Made by a program: the position numbers and the translations under genes. Shown here piece after piece: positions 23,918 through 33,313 of a stretch of 64,000 nt of DNA. A model generated the notes under the pieces. It searched no databases. It saw only the letters and a program-made list of their open reading frames with translations, and had not been told where the DNA came from. The stretch covers positions 1 to 64,000 of the forward strand of contig CAYXPY010000005.1 in the NCBI GenBank assembly GCA_964467345.1, given 5' to 3'. Positions within the stretch are counted from its first letter, which is position 1. Each line of letters begins with the position of its first letter. Origin of the DNA: SM1-50 sp964467345. Its GTDB lineage: Archaea; Thermoplasmatota; E2; DHVEG-1.

Positions 23918-26785
23918 ATTTCATCGAAGATTGTTTCTACTGTTAAAATCCTCTGTATCGCGGGTCTAACGTTTTGTCTTGTTTTCCAAGGGTTGTTTGG
24001 TACGGTACGTTTATCACCCGCGATGTCATCCTCAGCACTTCCCCTTGTCTCAAAGATATCAAAGGAAATCGAAATACCACCTGGTTCTGATTACTATCTC
24101 CAGTTTCATGCGCAGAACAAAACATTGCAATCAAAAATCATTGATCCAACAACAAGTGGGCTCTCTGAGAACGTTATCGCAGCGATTGTGAAATCACCAC
24201 GCTGGATCCAGTCAAGACTCACCAGTCAGTTCTATAGCCTTGACGACCCGGAGAGTTATGCAGATGTCTTACGAAATGCAAGTAAAACCTATGCGGATGA
24301 GATTGCGTTTTCCATCGCATGCTGCCCGGTCGGCAGGGTTCCTTCCGCTGCTCTTTTGAAAGAAAACGCTGAGTCGTTGTATGAACACGATCTATGGATT
24401 GATTATGCTGATATCGTGGACTATGACGATGGTTCGGGGAATTACTTTTCTACCATCAGATATAGGGTTTTAGAAAATGGAACGGGGCACCACTATGAGC
24501 TTCCCTCTGAGATCTATTACTGGTATGTGGTGCATCCCAAGATCACCAACGAAGACATCGATGCAGTCTACGGACCATTATGGCGCAACTATCTTTTTGA
24601 GCATAATGACCGGGGGTATCCCTTACTTAAAGAGAAACTCTCCACGATCCAGTACCTCTGGGACTGTGAATCGTATTATCAGCCAGGATCTCGTTTATGG
24701 AGCCGGTGTATCGAAGAGCATCCGACAGCAATTGAGGCGGTGAGCTATTGGGTCGGTAAAACAGTCCCCTACCCTGCGTTTGGTGATAGACCCGTGCAGG
24801 CTAGTGTGATTGCCCATCAGCATAACGGCTGGTGCGGTGAGCTGCAGAAGATAGCAATCGCTGCGCTACGCACAGCACTTGTTCCCTCCATTGCTGCGAG
24901 CAACGTTGGGGAAGATCATGTCTGGCGGGAGTTCTATGAACGCGGCTGGCATGAGAACGACAACTGGTGGAGTGACACGGGTGGAGCGGTGGACCAACCT
25001 GATGTCTATGCGTACGGATGGGGAAAGAACATGTCAGCGATCTATCAATGGCGTGGTGATGGCACCATTCTTCATGACACCGCACGCTATATCCATGAGG
25101 AAGACCGCATCACCGTTGATTTCAGGGTCACCGACCTGTTCAAACAACCAGTTGACGGTGCACGGGTCATTGTCCTGGTGAAAGGATTAAAGGATATCAC
25201 CTATTATAAGAACCTCGTCTGGGAGAGGATCCAAAGCATCTGGGACAAACTCCCGGAGTTGCTGAAAGGAAGACTTCTCACCGCTCTGTTTGACAGGGTC
25301 GAGGAGCGGCTGCATCAGATCCCTGATGTCATCGATGGGGTCACGATCACAACCTGGAATTATACCGATTCGGATGGATGGTGTAGTTTTGAGCTAGGGA
25401 AGAACCTTGAGTATGTTTTTTTAATACAGGAAGGGAACTTGAAAAAACCCTGGCAGCTCGCACGACATAACATCCTGCGGAGCCTGAAGACCGGGGTCGA
25501 TAAACAATTCATCATCACCTTATTTGACGTTTCCCATAAACCTCAACACATCACTAAGGAGACATTACCTTTAGGTGATTGTCAATTTTATCTTCATATG
25601 TCATGTGAAGGTTATCAACTGCAGAAACATTTCATTAACGATGGGGTAGGCAGACATGAGTCTAGAGTGGATTTAGAATGCTTTTTTGTTGACCCGGAGA
25701 ACTTCGAACGCTACAAACAAGGGGAATCATTTGTCTGTTATAATTATATAGATAATCCGGGTGCGACTTTCACCGGCTGGACCATTCCTCAAGATTGGTA
25801 TGTGGTCTTCCGAAATACGAATCGTCAGACCTATGCCCGTCTTGATGTTACTCTGGAGGTTTCTGTTCAGACCACCACTGATCATGTGCAGATCGTCACC
25901 CCGGATACAGTTCTTTTTGACACTCCGATTGTGAATGTTGGTGATACCGTGCTTCTATCTGGAGTTGCCTCGACAGACCTGGTGTTTCTCTGCTTTGATG
26001 AGAACCCTGCGGTGATCGAATGCCCTGTGGTGGACGGGGAATGGGGATACGCATGGGACACTTTTGGAGAAACCCTAGGCAGTCATTTGATTACGGCTCT
26101 GACACCAGGGAACATCACCGATGAACGATCGATCCTTTTAATAGATGCACTCCCACCACTGCTTTCTGTTGAGACTCCTGCTGAGGGCGCTATTGTTCAG
26201 CGGGGTATTCTCTCGATCTCAGGGTACAGCTCAGATAATCTTGGCGTGGACAAGGTCGAGGTTTCCTTGAATAACATCACGAAGACCGCTGTTGGGACGA
26301 CCACCTGGAACCTTTCTTGGGATCTGAGCCAGTATCCGCTTGGTGATTACGCTTTCTCTGTAAAAGCAGTCGATGCTGCTGGTCTGGTCTATCTTCAAAC
26401 ACGACGGTTCGTTCTTAATGAAAGTGGACAGAGCTGGGGGCCTCAAATCAACGCCATGTCATACACCCCAGTAAATCCTACCAATACAAGTAATGTAATC
26501 ATCTATGCAAACGTCACGTCGACAAGTCCCTTTGCCATCCGCAACATCACACTCTACTGTGATGATGGGACCGATACGGTATCCTATGAGATGTATCGTT
26601 ATGGGGATTTCCCGATGCAGCCCCGCCATGTGGAAGACCCTTTGTTCAATGAATCCAACTATCCTCTGTATGGTGTTGAACTCGGTCAATTCCCCTCGGG
26701 TCAGACTATCGGGTTCTGGATTGTCGCAACCGACACCGCGGGTAACAGCATTCAATCCGAGGGTGACTCGTTCACCATCTCCTAA
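23918..26785 (+). CDS. large secreted transglutaminase-like protein, probable ATT start
   Basis: 955 residues from ATT 23918; the first conventional in-frame start (TTG 23993) would cut off the charged and hydrophobic part of the signal peptide (SSKIVSTVKILCIAGLTFCLVFQ) and has no RBS. The transglutaminase core is HNGWCGELQKIAIAALRTALVPSI with Cys306, then GEDHVWREF with His334 and an Asp in WWSDTGGAVDQPD. Residues about 650-955 form Ig-like domains (DALPPLLSVETPAEGAIV, DKVEVSLNN; then SYTPVNPTNTSNV). Probably acts on proteins or peptidoglycan-like polymers outside the cell; between an M14 peptidase and a secreted cyclophilin. Confidence 0.85.
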   Translation: MSSKIVSTVKILCIAGLTFCLVFQGLFGTVRLSPAMSSSALPLVSKISKEIEIPPGSDYYLQFHAQNKTLQSKIIDPTTSGLSENVIAAIVKSPRWIQSRLTSQFYSLDDPESYADVLRNASKTYADEIAFSIACCPVGRVPSAALLKENAESLYEHDLWIDYADIVDYDDGSGNYFSTIRYRVLENGTGHHYELPSEIYYWYVVHPKITNEDIDAVYGPLWRNYLFEHNDRGYPLLKEKLSTIQYLWDCESYYQPGSRLWSRCIEEHPTAIEAVSYWVGKTVPYPAFGDRPVQASVIAHQHNGWCGELQKIAIAALRTALVPSIAASNVGEDHVWREFYERGWHENDNWWSDTGGAVDQPDVYAYGWGKNMSAIYQWRGDGTILHDTARYIHEEDRITVDFRVTDLFKQPVDGARVIVLVKGLKDITYYKNLVWERIQSIWDKLPELLKGRLLTALFDRVEERLHQIPDVIDGVTITTWNYTDSDGWCSFELGKNLEYVFLIQEGNLKKPWQLARHNILRSLKTGVDKQFIITLFDVSHKPQHITKETLPLGDCQFYLHMSCEGYQLQKHFINDGVGRHESRVDLECFFVDPENFERYKQGESFVCYNYIDNPGATFTGWTIPQDWYVVFRNTNRQTYARLDVTLEVSVQTTTDHVQIVTPDTVLFDTPIVNVGDTVLLSGVASTDLVFLCFDENPAVIECPVVDGEWGYAWDTFGETLGSHLITALTPGNITDERSILLIDALPPLLSVETPAEGAIVQRGILSISGYSSDNLGVDKVEVSLNNITKTAVGTTTWNLSWDLSQYPLGDYAFSVKAVDAAGLVYLQTRRFVLNESGQSWGPQINAMSYTPVNPTNTSNVIIYANVTSTSPFAIRNITLYCDDGTDTVSYEMYRYGDFPMQPRHVEDPLFNESNYPLYGVELGQFPSGQTIGFWIVATDTAGNSIQSEGDSFTIS

Positions 26786-26866
26786 AACCTTCTTTCAGAT
26801 TTTTGATAACTTTTAAAAGAGGATGCGGCATCCCTGGTACTGATTATTTGTTATGGGGAATGAATC

Positions 26867-27541
26867 ATGAGTCCAATCGATAAACCTCGGAAGCGGGTGG
26901 ATAATCCACCGCAAAATATAAAAAAATCATCACGGAAATGGATGTACATCGCAGTCGTCCTTCTTCTCGTGGTTGTTGCAGTGGTCGCTTATGTTGTTTT
27001 TTTGAACACATCAGGGGGCAATGAGAACGGATCTGGTGAGAATCCTATCGCAGTCATTGAGACATCGATGGGTACGATCCGGGTTGAACTATTCAAAGAC
27101 AAGGTACCAGACACCTGTGATAATTTCATTCGTCTGGCGAACGACGGGTTCTACGATGGTCTTGTCTTCCACCGGGTTATTGATGATTTTATGATACAGG
27201 GCGGGGGGTTTTATCCAAATGGGACGCAGAAGATGAGTCCGTATGGAGCTATTGATCTTGAGATTAACCCTGAGGTCCGTCACGTCGATGGTGCTATTGC
27301 CATGGCGCGAACCTCTTCTCCGAACAGTGCAACTAGTCAGTTTTTTATCAACGATGGTGCCCAGCCGCAACTTGAGCCAGGTGGTGTTGATGCCAATGGG
27401 TACGCTGCGTTTGGTGTCGTAGTGGAAGGAATGGATGTTGTTCGTGTAATAGCTTCGGTGGAGACGACAACAAAATATACCAGTTATCAGAACTGGCCGA
27501 TCGATGATGTTATCATCAACAGCATCACAATAGAAGAGTAA
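26867..27541 (+). CDS. membrane-anchored cyclophilin-type peptidyl-prolyl isomerase
   Basis: 224 residues. A basic N-terminus and one membrane helix (WMYIAVVLLLVVVAVVAYVVFL, about 27-48) place the cyclophilin domain outside the cell. Domain signatures: VELFKDKVPDTCDNFIRLANDGFYDGLVFHRVI, FMIQGGGF, MARTSSPNSATSQFFIND. It assists folding of exported proteins by proline isomerisation, fitting a genome rich in secreted proteins. The stop codon overlaps the ATG of the next cyclophilin (TAATG). Confidence 0.92.
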   Translation: MSPIDKPRKRVDNPPQNIKKSSRKWMYIAVVLLLVVVAVVAYVVFLNTSGGNENGSGENPIAVIETSMGTIRVELFKDKVPDTCDNFIRLANDGFYDGLVFHRVIDDFMIQGGGFYPNGTQKMSPYGAIDLEINPEVRHVDGAIAMARTSSPNSATSQFFINDGAQPQLEPGGVDANGYAAFGVVVEGMDVVRVIASVETTTKYTSYQNWPIDDVIINSITIEE

Positions 27542-28047
27542 TGGGAAAGGAGAATGAAAACATGGGAAATAGAGTCGCGGTATTTCATACTACGAAAGGC
27601 ACGTTCCGTATCGAGCTTTTTGAAGACAAAGCTCCAGTGACAACTGAAAATTTCATCAAGCTTGTAAACCAAGGCTTCTATGATGGTTTGATTTTCCATC
27701 GGGTCATCCCGCAGTTCATGGTCCAAGGGGGATGTCCGAAGGGAAACGGCACCGGTGGCCCTGGGTATACGATTAAGGATGAGTTTCATAAGGAGCTCAG
27801 TAACGTTCGGGGTACCATTGCGATGGCGAACCGAGGTCCGAACACCGGTGGGAGTCAATGGTTCATTAATGTGATCGACAACTGTTACCTTGATTTCGAT
27901 AAGAAACCATATTCCAGCGCACATCCCGTGTTCGGAAAGGTCATTGAGGGGATGGATATCGTAGATTTGATTTCCAATGCCAAGACTGATGCGAACGATA
28001 AACCAGTCCAGGATGTTAAGATAAACAAGGTTACGATCTCCGGGTAA
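27541..28047 (+). CDS. cytoplasmic cyclophilin-type peptidyl-prolyl isomerase
   Basis: 168 residues, no signal sequence. Cyclophilin motifs ENFIKLVNQGFYDGLIFHRVIPQFMVQGGCPKGNGTGGPGY and MANRGPNTGGSQWFINV include the catalytic Arg in FHRVI. A second start, ATG 27562, would remove seven residues and lead straight into the first strand. It forms a coupled pair with the membrane-anchored cyclophilin, dividing the same activity between the two sides of the membrane. Confidence 0.93.
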   Translation: MGKENENMGNRVAVFHTTKGTFRIELFEDKAPVTTENFIKLVNQGFYDGLIFHRVIPQFMVQGGCPKGNGTGGPGYTIKDEFHKELSNVRGTIAMANRGPNTGGSQWFINVIDNCYLDFDKKPYSSAHPVFGKVIEGMDIVDLISNAKTDANDKPVQDVKINKVTISG

Positions 28048-28061
28048 GATGGGTGGTTCGT

Positions 28062-28541
28062 ATGCCGGTTCTTTCTGATTCAGACATCCAGCAGGCTCTG
28101 GAGCAAGGGACTCTTGGGATTGAGCCTTTCGTGCCGAAAAATTTGACTCCGAATGGGTATGATCTTTCTATCGAAGAAGTCTTCATCCGGAAGACCAATC
28201 AGCATGTTACGGAAGGTGTCGCGGTGATTCCACCATTGACGTGGTTTGCTATCAGTACAAAGGAGTTTGTCAAGATGGGGCCTCAGATAACATCGCAATT
28301 ATGGATCCGGTCGAGTTATGCTCGGAAAGGGATCATGGCAAGCTTCGGGAAGGTCGATGCCGGTTTTCATGGAACATTGACCTTTGGTTGTTTTAATGCA
28401 AGTGATAAGGATGTGGAGATCCCGATTGGTGATCGGTTTTGCCAGATCGTGTTTGAGAACCTTGCAAGTGTTCCAAAGGCGCTGTATCAGGAACGGTCTG
28501 GGACGTATCAGAATCAGCGTGGTGTGACGTTACAGCGATGA
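28062..28541 (+). CDS. dcd: dCTP deaminase
   Basis: 159 residues from ATG 28062 (GTG 28053 is also in frame). Motifs of the dCTP deaminase/dUTPase fold: LSDSDIQQALEQGTLGIEPF, LWIRSSYARKGI, VDAGFHGTLTFGCFN, GDRFCQIVFE and the C-terminal RSGTYQNQRGV. It makes dUTP (or dUMP) from dCTP for thymidylate synthesis and trims the dUTP pool in archaea. It closes the cyclophilin gene pair and is followed by a hairpin terminator. Confidence 0.92.
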   Translation: MPVLSDSDIQQALEQGTLGIEPFVPKNLTPNGYDLSIEEVFIRKTNQHVTEGVAVIPPLTWFAISTKEFVKMGPQITSQLWIRSSYARKGIMASFGKVDAGFHGTLTFGCFNASDKDVEIPIGDRFCQIVFENLASVPKALYQERSGTYQNQRGVTLQR

Positions 28542-28556
28542 TCTCTCCCGATTAAG

Positions 28557-28582
28557 AGATATATATCTATATATCTTTTTTT
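28557..28582 (+). terminator. hairpin plus T-run after dCTP deaminase
   Basis: AGATATATA (28557-28565), a 2-base turn and TATATATCT (28568-28576) form a perfect 9-bp stem followed by seven T. The stem and T-run suit termination of the plus-strand operon. Confidence 0.6.
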
Positions 28583-28633
28583 ACTCGTTTACACTATAAA
28601 AATTCCAAAAAAGAAAAAACTAAGGATTTCTTA

Positions 28634-29197
28634 CTAACCCATGAGCTGTCTTAGGATCAGGAATGCATGAGGAAATCGTTGGAAGAATCGCTCAAGCAAA
28701 GAAAGAACTGGCTGGTCAGAGGAAAACGGGATCTTCACTGAAAGGACGCCCCAGTCGCTCTCCGCTTCATGGATATCCTTTGCTTTTACCCTCACCGTAT
28801 ACGTCCCTTTCTCAGTCCAATTGTGCATCGCTGACACTTGTACCCCCGAACCATACGGCCCAAGCCATCCACTCGAGGTATTATCTCCCCAATCAACAAA
28901 ATAGAACACTGCATCGAGATCAGGATCTGTTGCCACAAACGTATACTTGTAAGTCAAGAGCGGTTTTCCCTTAGCCGGTCCCTGGACGTCTGGTGTATCT
29001 GGAGGATCATTCGACCCGCCAATCAACGCCCATGTCGTATCTCTCACGGTCATCTCCTCTGCATCGGTGACCGATAACACCACGGTGTAATTCCCTTCGT
29101 TCGAATAACTATGAGTTGGGTTCTGCTCATCAGCGGTATTCCCATCACCAAACACCCAGTGATATTCATACGGCGGGTTCCCGTTGTCCGCAGATCC
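28634..29197 (-). CDS. PKD-domain surface protein, C-terminal part (5' end in gap)
   Basis: 187 residues are visible before the N-gap. Two PKD-like domains (HWVFGDGNTADEQNPTHSYSNEGNYTVVLSVTDAE and FYFVDWGDNTSSGWLGPYGSG...WTEKGTYTVRVKAKD) are followed by the tail LSLLERFFQRFPHAFL and then ILRQLMG-stop. The tail matches those of the gene at the right edge of the window. It is almost certainly the continuation of the FG-GAP protein on the other side of the gap, but the frame across 100 N does not connect, so the real gap length differs from 100. Confidence 0.8.
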   Translation of the reverse strand, partial: GSADNGNPPYEYHWVFGDGNTADEQNPTHSYSNEGNYTVVLSVTDAEEMTVRDTTWALIGGSNDPPDTPDVQGPAKGKPLLTYKYTFVATDPDLDAVFYFVDWGDNTSSGWLGPYGSGVQVSAMHNWTEKGTYTVRVKAKDIHEAESDWGVLSVKIPFSSDQPVLSLLERFFQRFPHAFLILRQLMG

Positions 29198-29297
29198 NNN
29201 NNNNNNNNNNNNNNNNNNNNNNNNNNNNNNNNNNNNNNNNNNNNNNNNNNNNNNNNNNNNNNNNNNNNNNNNNNNNNNNNNNNNNNNNNNNNNNNNN
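29198..29297. other. assembly gap of 100 N
   Basis: Exactly 100 N inside a surface-protein gene. The flanks share no overlap that I can see. Protein left of it ends ...PHGGETLRSGSIRN and right of it begins GSADNGNPPYEYHW, so part of an Ig/PKD domain is missing. Confidence 0.98.
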
Positions 29298-30617
29298 ATT
29301 CCGAATGGAACCACTTCTGAGCGTCTCTCCACCATGCGGTGATTGCACCAATGCAGAAATACTTGTTGGTGCAACCCAGGGGGAGAACGCCTTTAACTGG
29401 TTCTGATACGACGGCCAGGTCCCTTGTTCACCCTGGACGATGACATCCTCTCGGCCATCATGATCAAAATCACCATCCACCAGAAAAGCAGAGAAATACC
29501 CTGGGGACGGCATGGAAAACATCCCATCCAGCACCCAGTTTCCGGTTCCATCACCAAGATACGCATACCCAGTCGGACCGACATATCCGACGATATCAAG
29601 GTATCCATCACCATTGATATCACCGAACTGAGGATAATACGCTCCGCTGGTTGGCAGACCATTGGAGGCTGAAACCCAATTGATATTTTCTCTATCGTAG
29701 ACATAACACCGAAGCCCAGTCGAACCACTTCCAACGACAAGATCATCCTGTCCATCGTTGTTCATATCCCCACAATCCAACCCGTTCCATGATCCTCCGG
29801 GAAGACCTGTTTGTGTCAATTGAAAATTAAAGGTTCCATCACCAAAATACACATGAGTATCCTCACGGTTCCCTGCGAAATCTAAAAACCCATCGACATT
29901 AAAATCAGCGATTTCCAGCATGTTGTCGTTATTTCCATCAGAGATCACCCATACCTGGCTCCATGTTCCGTCCCCTTTGTTTTCATACACGTGATACCCG
30001 TTCCCATATCCAAAGGATTGTGAAACAAGATCAAGACGGCCGTTACAATCAAAATCAGCTAAAGCACATTCAAACATCCCCCAGCTTTCACCACCGGTCC
30101 CAAGCCCAGTCGCCCAAGGAATCCAATTCGCACCAGTCCCATCACCTAACGCAGCACCAAGTAAGGTATCACCAAACCCAGAACCCGGTGTCGCATAGTC
30201 GTGATGAATCCCCCACACTACATCAAGATACCCATCCAAGTTCAGGTCCCCTGCTTCAATCCCGCCATAACCGAAATCACCGACCTGGTTCACTGACCAG
30301 GTTCCAGCACCGTCGCCCAACCATACCATGATACCATGTTGAGGGCTGTTGATATACGGGGAGCCATGATCACCTACGGAAATGAGATCGAGATTTCCAT
30401 CGTTGTTCATGTCTGCCAATTCGTACTCGGTGTTACCCCCTTCTTTTGCTGGAGTCTGAAGCCCGGTGGATTTCTCGATAAAGACGATAGTCCTCTGAGC
30501 TGATGAGAATTCTTCCTGTTCGGTATAATTACTACCAGAAAATGAGGTCATTGAGGAAAAAAGTAAAAATGCAACTAGAAGAAAGATCATACCGCTTTCA
30601 ATTTTTTTCTTTTTCAT
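29298..30617 (-). CDS. FG-GAP/VCBS-repeat surface protein, N-terminal part
   Basis: 440 codons from ATG 30617 to the gap. The start was chosen for GGAGG eight bases upstream and the signal peptide MKKKKIESGMIFLLVAFLLFSSMTSFSG; the open frame reaches 30773 without an RBS. Seven FG-GAP/VCBS repeats follow, each with a calcium loop (DMNNDGNLDLI, DLNLDGYLDVV, DFDCNGRLDLV, DFNVDGFLDFA, DMNNDGQDDLV, DINGDGYLDIV, DFDHDGREDVI), predicting a seven-bladed beta-propeller at the cell surface. The product continues as PKD domains beyond the gap. Confidence 0.88.
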
Positions 30618-30745
30618 TAAATGTCCTCCATAAATCAAATAAATGAGGGAACCTTTATAAATAATATTCCCTAGAAATCTGTTGTTTGGTTTCTTGTAGA
30701 ATATTTTCCTTTTTGTTCCTCGTACCCTTATTTTTTGAGCAGTCG

Positions 30746-30781
30746 GCATATGCACCTGCATATGTATCTGCATATACCGAA
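30746..30781. repeat. three 12-bp imperfect tandem repeats
   Basis: GCATATGCACCT, GCATATGTATCT and GCATATACCGAA follow one another between the FprA stop codon and the start of the FG-GAP gene, about 130 bases upstream of the latter. They could be regulator sites or a small tandem duplication. Confidence 0.4.
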
Positions 30782-30803
30782 AGAACGGTTTTTCTTGTTT
30801 TGG

Positions 30804-31991
30804 TTACAACTGCTTTGCAAGATTCTTTCCGTAATCAAAACAGGATTTCCTACCTGCTTCATCAGGATTCCATAACAGTTTCAGACCGTTATCGACTACG
30901 GAGAATCCTGCCGCCTTTAATTGCTCGTTGATGATCCGTAATGATTCTCCGCTCCATCCATAGCACCCAAACGCTGCTGCTTTTTTCTCTTTAAAGCCCA
31001 ATCCTTTTACCTCTTCGAGCAGCGCTGCAATTGCGGTAAGAATCCCTTTGTTGATGGTAGGAGAACCAACAAGGATTGCCTTGGACCTAAAGATTTCTGT
31101 TATCGCATCGTTCTTATCGCTATGTCCGATGTTGATGAGTTTGACGGTAACAGACTTGTCCGAATGAACAATCCCTTTTGCAATCTGCTCTGCCATCACC
31201 CTGGTGCCGTTCCACATCGTATCATAGAGAATCGTGATCTGGTTTTCCTTGTATTTGTTCGCCCATTTCAGATAGGTTTCGACAATCTTAGTTGGGTTCT
31301 TTCGCCAGATGACCCCATGGCTCGTACAGATCATGTCAACCGGGAGATCAAGCGATAAGACCTCCTTGATTTTCCTCTCGACCAACATGCTAAACGGGGT
31401 GAGGATATTGGCATAATATTTCAACGCCTCATACATCAACTCTGACTGGTCCACCAAATCATTAAACATAAACTCTGACGCATAATGCTGTCCGAACGCG
31501 TCATTGCTAAACAGGATATTATCATCGGTAAGATAACAAAACATCGAATCAGGCCAATGCAGCATGGGCGCCTCGATAAACACCAGGTCCTTTTTCCCTA
31601 AGTTAAGACGATCACCGGTTTTCACGACCTTGAAATCCCAGTCCTCATGATAATGACCCTTTAAGGATTTCACCCCGTTGGATGTACAATAAACCGGGGT
31701 GTCTGGGATGTGTCTCATCAGTTCAGGCAGGGCACCACTATGATCAGTCTCCCCATGGTTCGCAATCACATAATCAATTTTTTTCAGATCAACTTCCGTA
31801 GAAAGATTTCTGACAAACTCTTTTGCAAATGGACCCCAGACTGTGTCGATGAGAGCGATTTTCTCCTCTTTAATGAGGTACGAGTTATAGGTTGAGCCTC
31901 GGTGTGTGGAAAGCTCATTGCCATGGAACTTCCGAAGGTCCCAATCGATTTTACCGACCCAAGAGACATTGTTTTTCACAGGAATGTTCAT
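30804..31991 (-). CDS. fprA: flavodiiron protein (FprA, oxygen/NO reductase)
   Basis: 395 residues. The N-terminal metallo-beta-lactamase-like diiron domain has HGETDHSGALPEL (H-x-E-x-D-H, about 79-84), HWPDSM and FSNDAFGQH, and CTSHGVIWR. The C-terminal flavodoxin domain (about 250-395) starts ITILYDTMWNGTRVMAEQIAKGI with the FMN phosphate loop. In methanogens and relatives it reduces oxygen to water with F420H2 or rubredoxin electrons; in this organism the donor is not visible. It protects an anaerobe from oxygen and adds to the peroxide-defence genes at 59-61 kb. Confidence 0.93.
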   Translation of the reverse strand: MNIPVKNNVSWVGKIDWDLRKFHGNELSTHRGSTYNSYLIKEEKIALIDTVWGPFAKEFVRNLSTEVDLKKIDYVIANHGETDHSGALPELMRHIPDTPVYCTSNGVKSLKGHYHEDWDFKVVKTGDRLNLGKKDLVFIEAPMLHWPDSMFCYLTDDNILFSNDAFGQHYASEFMFNDLVDQSELMYEALKYYANILTPFSMLVERKIKEVLSLDLPVDMICTSHGVIWRKNPTKIVETYLKWANKYKENQITILYDTMWNGTRVMAEQIAKGIVHSDKSVTVKLINIGHSDKNDAITEIFRSKAILVGSPTINKGILTAIAALLEEVKGLGFKEKKAAAFGCYGWSGESLRIINEQLKAAGFSVVDNGLKLLWNPDEAGRKSCFDYGKNLAKQL

Positions 31992-32186
31992 ATGATTACC
32001 TCCACCAGGTGTTGGTGGTAAGCAATACCCCGTGGTACTTAAAAATATTGCTTATCTCTATTTTTCATGAAAAGATTCCTTCTAAGGTCCGCGTGGTTTC
32101 CATTTAATATAATTATTCATTTTCAACAATCCTTATTTGGGTGTACATGTTTAAGAAAATAAACGCATGAACGAAGGAATATAGGT

Positions 32187-33200
32187 ATGAACTCATGGAA
32201 GTCGTTTCTGCAGGCAGACTTGACCTCGTGGCTTTTAGAAAGCAACAATCCCTCAGTTCGTTATTTCACCTTACGGGACCTCGTAGGAAAATCAGACAAG
32301 AATTCTGAAGTAAGGCAGGCAAAACAAGACATCATGACCACTGGGGTCGTCCCCGCCATAGTAGCAAAACAACACAAAAACGGATACTGGGAACAACCTG
32401 AGCGATTTTATACTGCAAAATATAAAGGCACCGTCTGGCAGCTCATGATCCTTGCAGAGCTTGGTGCTGATGGCACTGACGACCGAATAAGGAATGGATG
32501 TGAGTTTCTCCTCTCTGTTTCACAGGATTTGGAAAGCGGCGGCTTTGCGTATTCCACAAGCATTACAAAAGGAGGTGGTCGTCATGGTGAGGTGATCCCC
32601 TGTTTGACCGGGAACATGGTCTGGAGCCTTATCCGCCTCGGGTACCTCAAGGACCCCCGACTTCAACAAGCAATCAAATGGATAACCACCTACCAACGAT
32701 TCGACGACCGGATCGCAGAGGTGCCAAAAGGTTGGCCCTATGATCGATTAAAGACAGGATGTTTCGGTAGACATAGCTGTCACATGGGGGCGGTGAAGAC
32801 GTTAAAAGCTCTTGCGGAGATCCCGGAGCAGAAACGGTCTGCTGCAACGAAAAAAATGATACAACAAGGGGCGGAGTACTTCTTGGTTCATCATGTGTAT
32901 AAAAGCAGCCATAATCTGAACCGCGTCCCAAAACCGGGGTGGTTGAAATTCGGTTTTCCCCTCATGTATCAAACAGATGCGTTGGAAATCCTAGGGATTC
33001 TAACCAGACTCGGTTACAAAGACAACCGTATGCAGGACGCTGTCGATCTGGTCGTCTCAAAACAAGACTCGCAGGGGAGATGGTCCCTTGAGAATTCCTA
33101 CAATGGTCGATACCAGGTAAACATCGAACGGAAAGGTGAACCAAGCAAGTGGATTACCCTGAACGCGTTACGCATGTTGAAAAAATACTATGGTGTTTAA
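32187..33200 (+). CDS. alpha/alpha-toroid (prenyltransferase/squalene-cyclase-like) protein
   Basis: 337 residues of repeated helix pairs with repeats such as QHKNGYWEQPERFYTAKYKGTVWQLMILAELG, GGFAYS and KQDSQGRWSLENSYNGRY, the QxxDGxW-type motif of terpene-cyclase/prenyltransferase alpha-toroids. The catalytic DxDD motif of cyclases is not evident. Similar archaeal proteins carry the label nitrogen fixation protein in databases, without any nitrogenase relation. No signal peptide, so cytoplasmic; function unknown. It stands alone, divergent from FprA. Confidence 0.75.
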   Translation: MNSWKSFLQADLTSWLLESNNPSVRYFTLRDLVGKSDKNSEVRQAKQDIMTTGVVPAIVAKQHKNGYWEQPERFYTAKYKGTVWQLMILAELGADGTDDRIRNGCEFLLSVSQDLESGGFAYSTSITKGGGRHGEVIPCLTGNMVWSLIRLGYLKDPRLQQAIKWITTYQRFDDRIAEVPKGWPYDRLKTGCFGRHSCHMGAVKTLKALAEIPEQKRSAATKKMIQQGAEYFLVHHVYKSSHNLNRVPKPGWLKFGFPLMYQTDALEILGILTRLGYKDNRMQDAVDLVVSKQDSQGRWSLENSYNGRYQVNIERKGEPSKWITLNALRMLKKYYGV

Positions 33201-33313
33201 AAAAACACTCTCTTACGTTTTTGTGTCAAGGATGTTTTTTTTTCATTTGGTTGTTGTTTTCCAGAATATCTTGAAGTAAGGTATAAATACGTCAAACGAA
33301 TTCGTTTCTTTGG

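Noticed and set aside
29111..29406. Plus-strand frames passing through the N-run
   Set aside because: They exist only because N codons are read as X; the minus-strand FG-GAP/PKD gene explains the region.
32187..33200. Nitrogenase-related gene
   Set aside because: Such toroid proteins are sometimes labelled nitrogen-fixation protein, but no P-loop or iron-sulfur motif of NifH is present.
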